A stretch of DNA of 64,000 bases from CAZJRB01 sp964547995 (GCA_964547995.1 CAZJRB010000003.1:70543-134542), one strand, 5' to 3'. Shown: positions 52,993-62,034, numbered from the stretch's first letter. Made by a program: numbers and translations. Notes: generated by a model from the sequence alone, not told the origin.

Positions 52993-55182
52993 CTACCGCC
53001 CTTTCCAGATGGACTTCATTTCGTATACGTCAAGCGATTCGACGATCAGCGAACCGCCTTCGGAAGTCAGCGAAATCGCACCGATGGGCTGCCCCATGTC
53101 GCGGCGAGCGCTGGTCTTGAAGCAGACGCCGCCACTCCCGATCAGCTCGTACATCGGGCGGTCGACGAGGACACGGAACGTGACCTTGCCATCCTTCATC
53201 TTCAGCGGCAGCTCGTCCAGCTTCTGAGCGTTGAAATCGTAGGTCGCCACATTTTCACCGAAACGAAGCATCGCCTTGGCGGCGGTTCCCTGCTTCACGG
53301 TCACCAGGATATCGAACAGTTGATCCGCAACTTCGAACGTCACCGCCGGGGCTTCGGCCGTCAGTTCGGTGTTCACCACCGTCTTCGGATTCGGTTTGCG
53401 AAGCTGCTCCAGCTCCTTGATCGGCGCGGCAAACATGCGGATGCCCTCTTCGGTCGTGCGCAGCGTCAGGTTGGTTGGGACGCTGAACGTCTGGTTGAAC
53501 GGCATGCCCGGCATCGGAATGCGCGCCCAACCGATCTGAATTCGCCGTCCGTCCGGCGTCTGGTTGAACGTCTGCGATGCGTAGTACTGGCCATAGTGGA
53601 CCCTGTGCTTCTTTTCGTGATCGGGTCGAAACTCCCGGCCGTCGAAGTTGCCGATGAAGTACTGGGCGTCGGCGCCGAAGATGACCCAGCGGGTGTTCTT
53701 CTCATCGCCATCGACGGGCAGTTCGAACAGTTCGGGGCATTCGTGGAAACCGCCCATCTCGCTGACCTGCTCCCAGTCTTTCAGATCGTCCGACGTAAGG
53801 AAGCCGAACCGCTTCCCATTGGCCAGGTACAGCACCATCACCCATTTCTTCGTCGGCTCGTGCCAAAGGATCTTGGGGTCGCGATCGCTGCCGCCGCTGA
53901 TGTTCGGCAGCGTCGGGTTGCCCTGGTACTTGACGAACGTCCGGCCGTTGTCGTTGCTGTAGGCGATTGCCTGCGTATAGGGGCAAGGCGGGTAGCCGAA
54001 CCTGCCCGCGTAAGTGTAGGCCAGGACGATGACGTCCTTGTCGCCCGTCTTGAAGCCTGCGGTGTTCGCCTTGTCCACTGCGCCCGTACCCGAGAACATC
54101 GTGCCGAGCTTGTCGAACAGCAGGGCATTCTCCAGTTGCGTCCAGTGAACCATGTCCTTGCTGACCGCGTGGCCCCACGTCATGTTGCCCCACTTCCAGC
54201 CGAACGGATTGTGCTGGAAGAACAGGTGGTACTCGCCGTTGGCGTAGCACATGCCGTTGGGATCGTTGTTCCAGCCGACCTTCTGCGAGAAGTGGAACTG
54301 CGGGCGGAGCGGTTCATCGTATAAGTTGGGAACGTAAGGCACGGTGTCGGCTTGGAGGATACTGTCGAAGCCTTCCTGCGTGGCGCCCGTAACGGTCAGG
54401 GAAATCGGTTTGCCGCCGTAGGGCGCTAGGGCAACGTGTCCCCAGAAGTCGACGTTCTCCTTGTCGCCCATGCCCATGTTGAATTGCAGTTCCTCGCCAA
54501 CTTCGGGCTTGAGGATAACGCGGGCCTTGGGGCCCTTGTCGTTGACGGGGAAAAGCAGGTACTTCTTCGCGGGCGTGAAAGTCCTTTCGAACGTTTCGCC
54601 GGTCGGCGCCCCCGCCACCTCGGGAGCGGGCTTCTTTTTTGCCGGCGTATCGGTTTGCGCGATCTGGTCGACGTTGATGTGACCCCAGCCGCCCGACGCA
54701 GCGTCCACAACCTGCAAGACGGCGGTCTTGCCCTTGTACTGTTTGACGTCCCAGTTCTCCCAGTTCAGAAACTCGCTACCGCCGGGTTGCAGATTGGGAC
54801 CGGTGGCGCTCAGGACCACTTTGCCATCGATTAGCAGATTGATGCAGGTCTTGCCCTTGTGACCGCCTCCACCGATCAGGAATTTGATGCAGTCCCGCTG
54901 GATGGTGAATTCGGGCGACGTCAACTTGCCCGTCGGCTTGTCGCCCCCGAGGAACGAGTTCACCAATCGCTCGCCTTCGAATCCGCTGACGTGCATCTGG
55001 CCAGACAGTGTGCCCTTGGCCGGGGCCCTGCCGAACGCCTCGCCTTCGACCGTCCATTCGCCGTAGTCCGCCGCTTCGAAATCATTGATCAAAATATCGT
55101 CATCGGCGGCGACGCGAGGCGGCGGTCCCAACACGCTCAATATCAACAACAGACAGACTGCAGGTAGCAGGATCTTCTTCAT
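52993..55182 (-). CDS. Secreted GH32 beta-fructosidase-like enzyme with LamG-like N-terminus
   Basis: The start at 55182 follows GGAGAAAG and gives 729 residues with a signal peptide (LLLILSVLGPPPRVAADD). Residues 30-175 are a LamG-like sandwich (INDFEAADYGEWTVEGEAF), the family whose decapitated copies occur at 4210 and 7529. The GH32 propeller has GWNNDPNG (Asp307), SDRDPKIL and FHECPELFEL, so nucleophile, stabiliser and acid/base are all intact. The C-terminal sandwich ends VYEMKSIWKGR. Fructan or beta-fructoside hydrolysis outside the cytoplasm is predicted. It is followed upstream by a sugar porter that could take up the product. Confidence 0.92.
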   Translation of the reverse strand: MKKILLPAVCLLLILSVLGPPPRVAADDDILINDFEAADYGEWTVEGEAFGRAPAKGTLSGQMHVSGFEGERLVNSFLGGDKPTGKLTSPEFTIQRDCIKFLIGGGGHKGKTCINLLIDGKVVLSATGPNLQPGGSEFLNWENWDVKQYKGKTAVLQVVDAASGGWGHINVDQIAQTDTPAKKKPAPEVAGAPTGETFERTFTPAKKYLLFPVNDKGPKARVILKPEVGEELQFNMGMGDKENVDFWGHVALAPYGGKPISLTVTGATQEGFDSILQADTVPYVPNLYDEPLRPQFHFSQKVGWNNDPNGMCYANGEYHLFFQHNPFGWKWGNMTWGHAVSKDMVHWTQLENALLFDKLGTMFSGTGAVDKANTAGFKTGDKDVIVLAYTYAGRFGYPPCPYTQAIAYSNDNGRTFVKYQGNPTLPNISGGSDRDPKILWHEPTKKWVMVLYLANGKRFGFLTSDDLKDWEQVSEMGGFHECPELFELPVDGDEKNTRWVIFGADAQYFIGNFDGREFRPDHEKKHRVHYGQYYASQTFNQTPDGRRIQIGWARIPMPGMPFNQTFSVPTNLTLRTTEEGIRMFAAPIKELEQLRKPNPKTVVNTELTAEAPAVTFEVADQLFDILVTVKQGTAAKAMLRFGENVATYDFNAQKLDELPLKMKDGKVTFRVLVDRPMYELIGSGGVCFKTSARRDMGQPIGAISLTSEGGSLIVESLDVYEMKSIWKGR

Positions 55183-55255
55183 GGCTTTCTCCGATTCAGT
55201 GGCTAGAGGTTGCTTCAACACTTCGCCCAAGGAGATGATTCTTGAACTTTCCATC

Positions 55256-55516
55256 CTCACTTCTCCTCTGCGGCATTTTGGTAGCGAAACTCGCCAAGAG
55301 TTTCGACGGCGTTCGGTTCGGTTCGAGTGTGCCGAAAGTCTTGGCGACTTTCGCTACGCGACTCTTCCACGCTCACTTTTCCTCTGCTCACTTCTCCTCT
55401 GCGACATTTTGGTAGCGAAACTCGCCAAGAGTTTCGAGGGCGTTCGCTTCGATTCGAGTGTGCCGAAAGTCTTGGCGACTTTCGCTACGCGACTCTTCCA
55501 CGCTCATTTCTCCTCT
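55256..55516. repeat. Two tandem 131-bp repeats, each with an internal palindrome
   Basis: Copies 55256-55386 and 55387-about 55516 differ at only a few positions. Each contains GTAGCGAAACTCGCCAAGAG and, about 45 bp later, the complementary GACTTTCGCTACGC arm, forming a long imperfect hairpin. The second copy overlaps the last codons of the MFS gene. This palindrome type is widespread in planctomycetes in my experience (not checked). Confidence 0.8.
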
Positions 55517-57108
55517 TTGATTCCCAAACGCGATTGCATCTCTTCCAGCGGCACGCCTTTGGTTTCCGGCACCAGGAGTTTCACCCAGGCGAGCTGCAGG
55601 ACCATCATGAACGTGAAGAAGCCGAAGAGCTGCCCGGGTTCGAAGTGTTCCATGGCGATCGGGAACAGGAAGCTCAGGCCCGCCGCGCAGATCCAGTGCG
55701 TAGCGCTGCCGAGCGCCTGGCCGGCGGCCCGATGATCGTTGGGGAAGATCTCACCGATAAACACCCAGATCACCGTCCCCTGGCCGATGGCGTGGGCGGC
55801 AATGAAGCCGATCAGACAGCACAGCACGAGCATGCTCTTGAATCCCAGGAATTTCTTGGCCGCAGCCGTCGCGTCCGCAGCGACATCCCTGGTCTCTTCA
55901 TAGGACGATCCGGCGGGGATCACGACCGGCTCTCCCTCGTAGGCATCCAGCGAACTGGCCTCCACCAGCGCTGCCTTGGCGTCCTCGTAGGCAGCGTATA
56001 CACCCGGACGATCCTCCTCCGCCACAAAACGTTCACCGGCTTCCATCGCGGTGACCATGTCGACTGCACTTTCCAAGTCACCGGCGGCCGAAACGACCTT
56101 GAAAGCCGGCGTACTCAGGAAGGCCCATGCGCAGATACCGAGCGATGCTATGTAGCCGAGCGAGCCAATGTAAAGCAGCGTGCGTCGTCCCAGCTGGTCG
56201 ATCAGGGCCAGACCGGCAAAGGTGAAAATCAGGTTCGTGATTCCCAGTGAGATGGAAGCCATCAGCGGATCCGACAACCCCGCCAGCCCCAGCAGGCGCG
56301 GCGCAAAATAGAGGATGATGTTGATGCCGGAGAACTGGTTGAAGAACGCGATGAGAAACGCCAGCATGATCGGGATCTGCAGGCGTCGCGTCCAGAAGTG
56401 CGCCGTCTTCTTCTTATCGGCCACCGAGGCCGCGACCTCGGCTACCAGCCTTTCGAGTTCGCCGTCCGTCATCTCCGGGTTGATTTGACGGAAGACCGCC
56501 TTGCCTTCATCCCGTTTGTTGGCATGGGTAATCAACCAGCGCGGGCTTTCCGGCAGGGTCAAGGACAAGATCGTGTAGATCAGGGCAGGCACCGCCTCAA
56601 GACCGAGCATCAAACGCCAGGCAATCGCCTCGGTGGCCGCATTGCCCACGATCCAATTCGAGGCGAAGGCCACCAGGATGCCGAACACGATGTTGAACTG
56701 AAACAAGCCGGCCAATTTGCCACGGTTGTTCGCGGGCGAGATCTCGGAGATGAACATCGGAGCGGCGATGGTCGCGGCCCCTACGCCCAAGCCGCCGATA
56801 AAGCGCGCTATCATGAAGGTCCACGGTTCCGGAGCGATGGCCGACGCAACCGCCGAAATGAAATACAGGCCTCCGACCACGATCAGACATTTCCGGCGTC
56901 CGAACCTTGCCGCTGGCATGCCGCCGAAGATGGAGCCGAGGACCGTTCCCCACAGGGCAGCACTCATGCACAAGCCGTGCCGGAAGCCGTCGAGTTGCCA
57001 AAGACGCTGAAAGTCTTCTTCAGCGCCCGAAATGACGATCGTGTCAAAGCCGAACAGGAAACCGGCAAGCGACGCCGTGATTGACCAAAGTAGCAGGCGG
57101 CTTTTCAT
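55504..57108 (-). CDS. Sugar porter of the major facilitator superfamily, with a large loop insertion
   Basis: 534 residues with 12 predicted membrane helices and the sugar-porter signatures GRRKCLIVVGG, PESPRWL, LIDQLGRRTLL and VPETKG. It is an inner-membrane proton-coupled or facilitated sugar transporter. About 90 hydrophilic residues (334-422, rich in acidic residues) are inserted between helices 9 and 10, where typical members have a short loop. GAGG precedes the ATG at 57108. It is the first gene of the minus-strand block with three GH32 enzymes, so uptake of fructose or another released monosaccharide is likely (inference). Confidence 0.9.
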   Translation of the reverse strand: MKSRLLLWSITASLAGFLFGFDTIVISGAEEDFQRLWQLDGFRHGLCMSAALWGTVLGSIFGGMPAARFGRRKCLIVVGGLYFISAVASAIAPEPWTFMIARFIGGLGVGAATIAAPMFISEISPANNRGKLAGLFQFNIVFGILVAFASNWIVGNAATEAIAWRLMLGLEAVPALIYTILSLTLPESPRWLITHANKRDEGKAVFRQINPEMTDGELERLVAEVAASVADKKKTAHFWTRRLQIPIMLAFLIAFFNQFSGINIILYFAPRLLGLAGLSDPLMASISLGITNLIFTFAGLALIDQLGRRTLLYIGSLGYIASLGICAWAFLSTPAFKVVSAAGDLESAVDMVTAMEAGERFVAEEDRPGVYAAYEDAKAALVEASSLDAYEGEPVVIPAGSSYEETRDVAADATAAAKKFLGFKSMLVLCCLIGFIAAHAIGQGTVIWVFIGEIFPNDHRAAGQALGSATHWICAAGLSFLFPIAMEHFEPGQLFGFFTFMMVLQLAWVKLLVPETKGVPLEEMQSRLGIKEEK

Positions 57109-57121
57109 GCATTGCCTCAGG

Positions 57122-57218
57122 AATGACTGTAGCTACGCTCGCCAGAGCGTGGATTCCGCCGTTTCGCACACAGGCAAATCCGCCGTGGCGGACTGGTGAC
57201 GGCAGCTACGTTGAAGTC
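57122..57218. repeat. Palindrome-rich intergenic element (GTAGCTACGCTCGCCAGAGC type)
   Basis: The element begins GTAGCTACGCTCGCCAGAGC and ends GGTGACGGCAGCTAC, giving imperfectly inverted ends around a variable centre. It sits in the divergent region between the MFS and GntR-type genes. MITE-like or REP-like. The remaining gap up to 57339 is A/T-rich and probably holds the divergent promoters. Confidence 0.55.
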
Positions 57219-57339
57219 GGAAGTCATTTCTTGTGCGCTTCAAAATAGCCACGCGTGTCAGTATATTCAATTGATTGGGAAGATGCAAATGATAAAATAT
57301 TGTCCTGACAGCGTAATTCAATGTAATGACAGGTGAGCT

Positions 57340-57738
57340 ATGTCAAAACATGAAACCGTATCGCAGGAGTTGCGAATCGAGATTGTCGCGGGAGCCTTTG
57401 CGCCTTCCCACAAACTGCCCAGCGAAGCGCAGTTGGTCCAACGGTTTGGCGTCTCCAGGCCGACGGTGGCACGAGCGCTACGAGATCTTCAGGCGGAGGG
57501 GCTCATCGAGCGCCGCGCCGGATCAGGGACGTTCGTACGAAGCGTCTCACCAAACAATACGCAAACCCGAGTTCTTGGTTTGCTCGTTCCGGAACGGGGA
57601 ACGACTGAGATCTTTGAAGCGATTTGTGGAGAATTGGGTGCGTTAGCTCGCGTCCACGGTTTCGGACTGCTGTGGGGTGGCTCACCCATGCCCCACGGCG
57701 ACCGCGACTCGCCGCCGAACCAGCGGAGGAAATCCCGC
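57340..57738 (+). pseudogene. Truncated GntR-family regulator (DNA-binding part only)
   Basis: From ATG 57340 the first 70 residues are a good GntR winged helix (FAPSHKLPSEAQLVQRFGVS, RPTVARALRDLQAEGLIERR, GSGTFVR). About 40 residues then begin a LacI/PBP-like sensor (RVLGLLVPERGTTEIFEAIC) and homology stops near GLLWGGSPMPHGD. The frame continues without a stop into an unrelated exported-protein fragment. The effector domain (about 250 residues) is missing, so it could at most bind DNA constitutively. Confidence 0.75.
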
Positions 57739-58221
57739 ATGATGAAAAAACGAAGCAGCGGTCTTCCGGTGGCGGTCCTGGCCGTCTTCACGGCGGCGGC
57801 CGGCGCCGCTGAGGAGGAGGGATACGACTTCTACGGCCTGGTGCGCTATCCCGAGGGCGGCCGTCGGAGGCCGTGGGTCGAGCTGTACGAGGTCGTCGCC
57901 GACGGTGGGCCGGCCGACCGCTACCAGCGCCGCGAAGTGGACTGGTGGCCCCGCAAGGGCGTCGACGTCTTCCCCGTCAAGGACGGCATGCCCCTGCGCA
58001 CCTGGACGCTGCGCTACGGGCCGTTCGACGAGCTCGACCGGCACGTTGGTGTGGTGGCTCGCCGCGAGACGGCGCGGGAGTTTCAAGCGCACCTGATCGG
58101 CTTCCGCGGCCTGGGCGTGCCTGAAGGCCGAAGTGCAGCGCCTGCACCGACGATTCGCTGCCGCCCGCCGGGCCCGCCTCAGTTGTCTTATTCCTGCGCA
58201 TCTCCATACCCCGAAAGGTAA
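57739..58221 (+). pseudogene. Internally deleted paralogue of the left-edge PA14/HEXXH protein
   Basis: ATG at 57739, eight bases after GGAGGAA, encodes a signal peptide (PVAVLAVFTAAAGAAEEE) and then YDFYGLVRYPEGG and GGPADRYQRREVDWWPRKGV, matching residues 29-76 of the gene at 1-2576. It jumps from LRTWTLR to FQAHLIGFRGLG (residues 265-276 of that gene), omitting the PA14 domain, and stops shortly after. It is in frame with the GntR remnant upstream, so one 293-codon chimeric ORF spans both. It ends 7 bp before the GH5 gene. Confidence 0.75.
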
Positions 58222-58227
58222 AACCAA

Positions 58228-61200
58228 ATGATACGCTGCCGTCTTCTCCCCCTCGTGCTTCTGATTCTCGGTGCGTTGTGCAGCAGTCGGTTGGTGGCCG
58301 CCGAGCCGGGCGACTTCTCCGACATGCGCGGAGCCAATTACGTCCCCTCGTACGCCCGAAACGACGTGCAACTCTGGATGGATTACGATCCGGCGGTGAT
58401 CGACCGCGAATTGGGCTACGCCGCGCGGCTGAAACTTAACACCGTACGGGTGTTCCTGCAGTTCGCCGTGTACGAGCAGGACCCTCAGAAGTTTCTGGAG
58501 AATTTCGGAAACCTCTTGTGCCTCTGCCAAAAGCACGACATTCGCATGATGCCGGTCGTGTTCGATTCCTGCTTCGGCGAGTTTCCCGATCTGAAAAACT
58601 ACCCCAAGAAGGACTGGATGGCCAATCCTGGACAAGATCGGCTGGGACCGGAACACTGGCCGGCGCTGGAGAAATATGTCGCCGACGTGGTCGGTCGCCA
58701 CAAGGATGACAAGCGGGTCGTGATGTGGGATGTGATGAACGAGCCGATGGTCACTTCCCATGCTCGCAACGAAGAAGGCCGCGAAAAGATCTGGAAATTC
58801 CTCGACCATATGCTCGATGTCATGCGCGACCAGAGACCGTCCCAGCCAATGACGGTGGGCTTTTCGAGGAGCACTCTCCTCGACCGGGTGAACGACAAGA
58901 TCGACGTCCTTAGCTGGCACAACTACACGGGCGATATGAAGGAATTGCGGGCGGATGTTCGCCGCGTGGTGCAATGGGGCCGGGAACAGGGTAAACCGGT
59001 GGTGATCAACGAAATCGCCCGCCGCAATACACGGCAGGACTTCTGGAAATTCATGCCGGTTTTGGCCGACCAGCAGGTTGGCTGGTGTTTCTGGGAACTG
59101 ATGCTGGGCAAGACGCAATTCTCCCGCGGCGAGAACCCGATCCAGGGGGTGGTCTATCCCGACGGAACTTGCCTCGACGCGCGGGAAGTGGCGGCGATCC
59201 TGCACCCATCCGGCTACGAGGGCGATCCGAAACAGATCGCCGCCGAGGCGGGGCTGCCGGAGCGGCCGCGCCGGTGGACCCGGGAGGAGGCCTGGAACTG
59301 GTACAAGAAGCAGCCCTGGCTGGTCGGATTCAACTATGTCCCCAGCACGGCCTGCAATACGACCGAATGGTGGCAGGCCGAGACCTTCGACCCGGAAACC
59401 ATCGACCGCGAACTGGGCTGGGCCGAAGACCTGGGCTTCAACACGATCCGCTGTTTCCTTCAGTATATCGTCTGGAAAAACGATCCCGACGGACTGAAGA
59501 AACGGTTCGACCGGTTCCTGGGTATTGCCGACAAACGCGGCATCACCGTCATGCCGGTTTTGTTCGACGACTGCGCCTTCGGCGATCCGCCGCAACTCGA
59601 CCCTTACCCGGGCAAGCAGCGCGACCCGATCCCCGGCATGATCCTGCCGAGTTGGACCCCCTCGCCCGGCCGCAAGCGGGGGCTCGACCCGGCCGAACGC
59701 CCATCGCTGGAGCGCTACGTGCGCGACATGGTCTCCAGCTTCCGCGACGATCGGCGGATCATCGTCTGGGACCTCTACAACGAGCCGATGAACCGAGCCA
59801 AGGTCGGTACGCCCGATATGCTGCGAGACATCTTCCGCTGGGCCCGCGCCGCCCGGCCGAGCCAGCCGCTGACCATCGCGGTGTGGAACGGCAACGAGGA
59901 GATCAACCGCGTGATGCAGGCCGAGTCCGACGTGATCAGCTTCCACAACTACGGGCCGCTGAAGGCGGTGCGGGAAAGAATGAACGTCGTGAAGCGGGAA
60001 GAGCGGCCTGTGCTCTGCACCGAGTGGATGGCGCGGCCCCGAGGCAGCAACTTCGCCACCGAACTGCCGATGTTCAAGCGGGAAGCGGTCGGCTGCTACA
60101 TGTGGGGATTCGTCAACGGGCGCACGCAGTGCCAGTTTCCCTGGTGGAACAAGCCGGGCGATCCCGTGCGGGAACCGGGCTGGTTCCACGACATCCTCCA
60201 TCCCGACGGCACGCCTTATCGGCCCGAGGAGATCGAGACCATCCGCAAGTACACGACGAAGACCTCCCGGAAGGAAGGCAAATGGATGAAGTATGCCGAC
60301 ACGTCGCGCGGACGGCCCTTCGCCAAGGACCCGGACGTCGTTCGCTTCGCCGGCCATTACTGGATGTACTACTCGATGGGCCCCGACTCCAAAGGACGCT
60401 GGGCGGTGGGCATCGCCAAAAGCGACGACTTGACCAATTGGGAAAAGGCGGGCGAACTGCTGCCCTCAGAACCCTACGAATCCAAGGGGCTGGTCGCCGG
60501 GGCGGCCATCGTGCTCGACGGAAAGGTCCATCTGTTCTATTCCACGTACGGAAACGGCAAGAACGACGCCATCTGCCATGCCTGGTCGGACGACGGACTG
60601 AACTTCCAGCGAAACGCCGGCAACCCGATCTTTTCGCCGACCGGCGACTGGAACAACGGCCGGGCCATCGACTCCGACGCGATCGAGCACGACGGCAAGC
60701 TGCTGCTGATTTGTGCCACCCGGGATCCTTCGCACAAGGTGCAGATGCTCGTCGGCGCCGAGGCGCCCCGCGACTCCGACTTCGGTCGCGACGCCTGGAC
60801 CCAGTTTCCCGGCGGCCCGGTGCTGAAGCCCGAGCTTCCCTGGGAGAAAACCTGCACGGAAGGGCCTTCGATCTGCCGGCACAACGGCCGCATGTATATG
60901 TTCTACGCCGGCGCGTTCAACAATGCGCCCCAGCAGATCGGCGTGGCCACCAGCCGCGACGGCCGCACCTGGAGGCGGCTCTCCTCAGAGCCGCTATTGC
61001 CCAACGGCAAGCCCGGCACATGGAATTCGAGCGAGTCGGGCCACCCCGGCGTGTTCGTCGACGACGATGGCCGGACCTATCTTTTCTTCCAGGGCAATGA
61101 CGACCGGGGCCGGACGTGGTATCTCTCGAAGATGCGTGTGGCGTGGGAAGGCGATTTGCCGTACCTGATCCGTTCGTGGGACGGGCGGCAGTTCCACCTT

Positions 61201-61605
61201 CGTCCCTCGATGGCAATCCGCGACACGGACGACTCCGTCAACTACTCGTCCGGCTGGACCGCCTGGCGCGGCGACGGTCCGCCGCACGGAACGTTGCACT
61301 ACGCCAAAAAGGCGGGCTGCACGGCAGAGGTGGTTTGCGAGGGCAGTCGACTGCATCTGATCCATAAGGTCGGGCCGGACTGCGGCATTGCCGAAGTGCG
61401 GATCGACGGCGAACCGGCGCCGCTGGCTCCCCGTATCGACACCTACGCTCCGCACGTCGACTGGGACGCCTCGACGCTGCTGGCCGCCGATCTGGAACCC
61501 GGCCGGCACAACATTACGATCCGCGTCACCGGCACGAAACATCCTGATTCGTCGAACACGTACGTTCAGATCGTCGGCTTCGGGATCCGCGGTGGGAATG
61601 ATTGA
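58228..61605 (+). CDS. Three-module secreted glycosidase: GH5-like, GH5-like, five-bladed propeller
   Basis: 1125 residues with a signal peptide (to RLVAAEPGD). Residues about 33-330 form a GH-A clan (GH5/cellulase-like) barrel with acid/base Glu172 (VMNEP) and nucleophile Glu262 (VINEIA). Residues about 365-660 form a second, diverged barrel with Glu519 (LYNEP) and Glu599 (LCTEWM). Residues about 688-1000 are a GH43/GH117/GH130-like beta-propeller (FAKDPDVVRFAGHYWMYYS, AIDSDAIEHDGKLLLI, CTEGPSICRHNGRMYMFY). The last 120 residues are a beta-sandwich. Both barrels keep their catalytic acids. The substrate is unknown. The start follows GAAAGG. Three potential active sites in one chain is unusual. 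Confidence 0.85.
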   Translation: MIRCRLLPLVLLILGALCSSRLVAAEPGDFSDMRGANYVPSYARNDVQLWMDYDPAVIDRELGYAARLKLNTVRVFLQFAVYEQDPQKFLENFGNLLCLCQKHDIRMMPVVFDSCFGEFPDLKNYPKKDWMANPGQDRLGPEHWPALEKYVADVVGRHKDDKRVVMWDVMNEPMVTSHARNEEGREKIWKFLDHMLDVMRDQRPSQPMTVGFSRSTLLDRVNDKIDVLSWHNYTGDMKELRADVRRVVQWGREQGKPVVINEIARRNTRQDFWKFMPVLADQQVGWCFWELMLGKTQFSRGENPIQGVVYPDGTCLDAREVAAILHPSGYEGDPKQIAAEAGLPERPRRWTREEAWNWYKKQPWLVGFNYVPSTACNTTEWWQAETFDPETIDRELGWAEDLGFNTIRCFLQYIVWKNDPDGLKKRFDRFLGIADKRGITVMPVLFDDCAFGDPPQLDPYPGKQRDPIPGMILPSWTPSPGRKRGLDPAERPSLERYVRDMVSSFRDDRRIIVWDLYNEPMNRAKVGTPDMLRDIFRWARAARPSQPLTIAVWNGNEEINRVMQAESDVISFHNYGPLKAVRERMNVVKREERPVLCTEWMARPRGSNFATELPMFKREAVGCYMWGFVNGRTQCQFPWWNKPGDPVREPGWFHDILHPDGTPYRPEEIETIRKYTTKTSRKEGKWMKYADTSRGRPFAKDPDVVRFAGHYWMYYSMGPDSKGRWAVGIAKSDDLTNWEKAGELLPSEPYESKGLVAGAAIVLDGKVHLFYSTYGNGKNDAICHAWSDDGLNFQRNAGNPIFSPTGDWNNGRAIDSDAIEHDGKLLLICATRDPSHKVQMLVGAEAPRDSDFGRDAWTQFPGGPVLKPELPWEKTCTEGPSICRHNGRMYMFYAGAFNNAPQQIGVATSRDGRTWRRLSSEPLLPNGKPGTWNSSESGHPGVFVDDDGRTYLFFQGNDDRGRTWYLSKMRVAWEGDLPYLIRSWDGRQFHLRPSMAIRDTDDSVNYSSGWTAWRGDGPPHGTLHYAKKAGCTAEVVCEGSRLHLIHKVGPDCGIAEVRIDGEPAPLAPRIDTYAPHVDWDASTLLAADLEPGRHNITIRVTGTKHPDSSNTYVQIVGFGIRGGND

Positions 61606-61759
61606 TTTTCGCATTGAAAATGGGAGAACTTGGGATTAGGCCGGCATTCGCCGGGAGCCGTCGGCGCGGCTCGCACGATCACAACTCGAGCCTTCGCTCA
61701 CCGAGAGTATCCTGACAGACATGCTAGCAGACCCCATCCCGGAGGAAAGGATTGTTGCC

Positions 61760-61972
61760 ATGTTGGTTCTCAAACGAAAAGCTGGCGAAGCCCTGGTTCT
61801 TCCCGGGTGCAACGTGACCGTCACCGTGATAAAAGTCTCAGGTCACCAAGTAAGGCCGGGCTTGACCGCTCCCGCAGTAGACGTGCGTTCGTTTCGACAG
61901 CCCGATAGAAGTTTTAACCGACTGCGCACGATCCTGAGGGAAGCGCGCGGCCGGCGCAACTTTCGACAGTAG
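61760..61972 (+). CDS. csrA: CsrA-like carbon storage regulator
   Basis: ATG at 61760 is preceded by a strong GGAGGAAAGG at 61741. The 70-residue product starts MLVLKRKAGEALVLPGCNVT and continues VTVIKVSGHQVRPGLTAPAV, the CsrA/RsmA beta-strand core. The usual RLGIEAP appears as RPGLTAP. The C-terminus (SFNRLRTILREARGRRNFRQ) is more basic and less typical. CsrA binds GGA motifs in mRNA leaders to control translation of carbon-metabolism genes. It is the only post-transcriptional regulator seen here. Confidence 0.85.
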   Translation: MLVLKRKAGEALVLPGCNVTVTVIKVSGHQVRPGLTAPAVDVRSFRQPDRSFNRLRTILREARGRRNFRQ

Positions 61973-62034
61973 CCGCGGCCGGTACCGCGATTTGACATCT
62001 CAGTGCTGGTACTTAGATCTTTGGAGAAACAACT

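Noticed and set aside
55256..55516. Possible CRISPR array
   Set aside because: Only two long tandem units with internal palindromes, no unique spacers and no cas genes.
57231..57262. Further 21-bp-spaced GCGC pair upstream of the GntR remnant
   Set aside because: GCGC at 57235 has no partner at 57256; the nearest CGCG is at 57252, so the spacing does not match.
57682..60357. 891-codon minus-strand open frame
   Set aside because: Antisense to the GH5-GH5-propeller gene, which has a signal peptide and catalytic motifs; the minus frame has none.
59085..61100. 671-codon plus-strand frame overlapping the GH5 gene
   Set aside because: Arg/Ala-rich frame-shifted reading of the same strand without motifs; a typical high-GC shadow.
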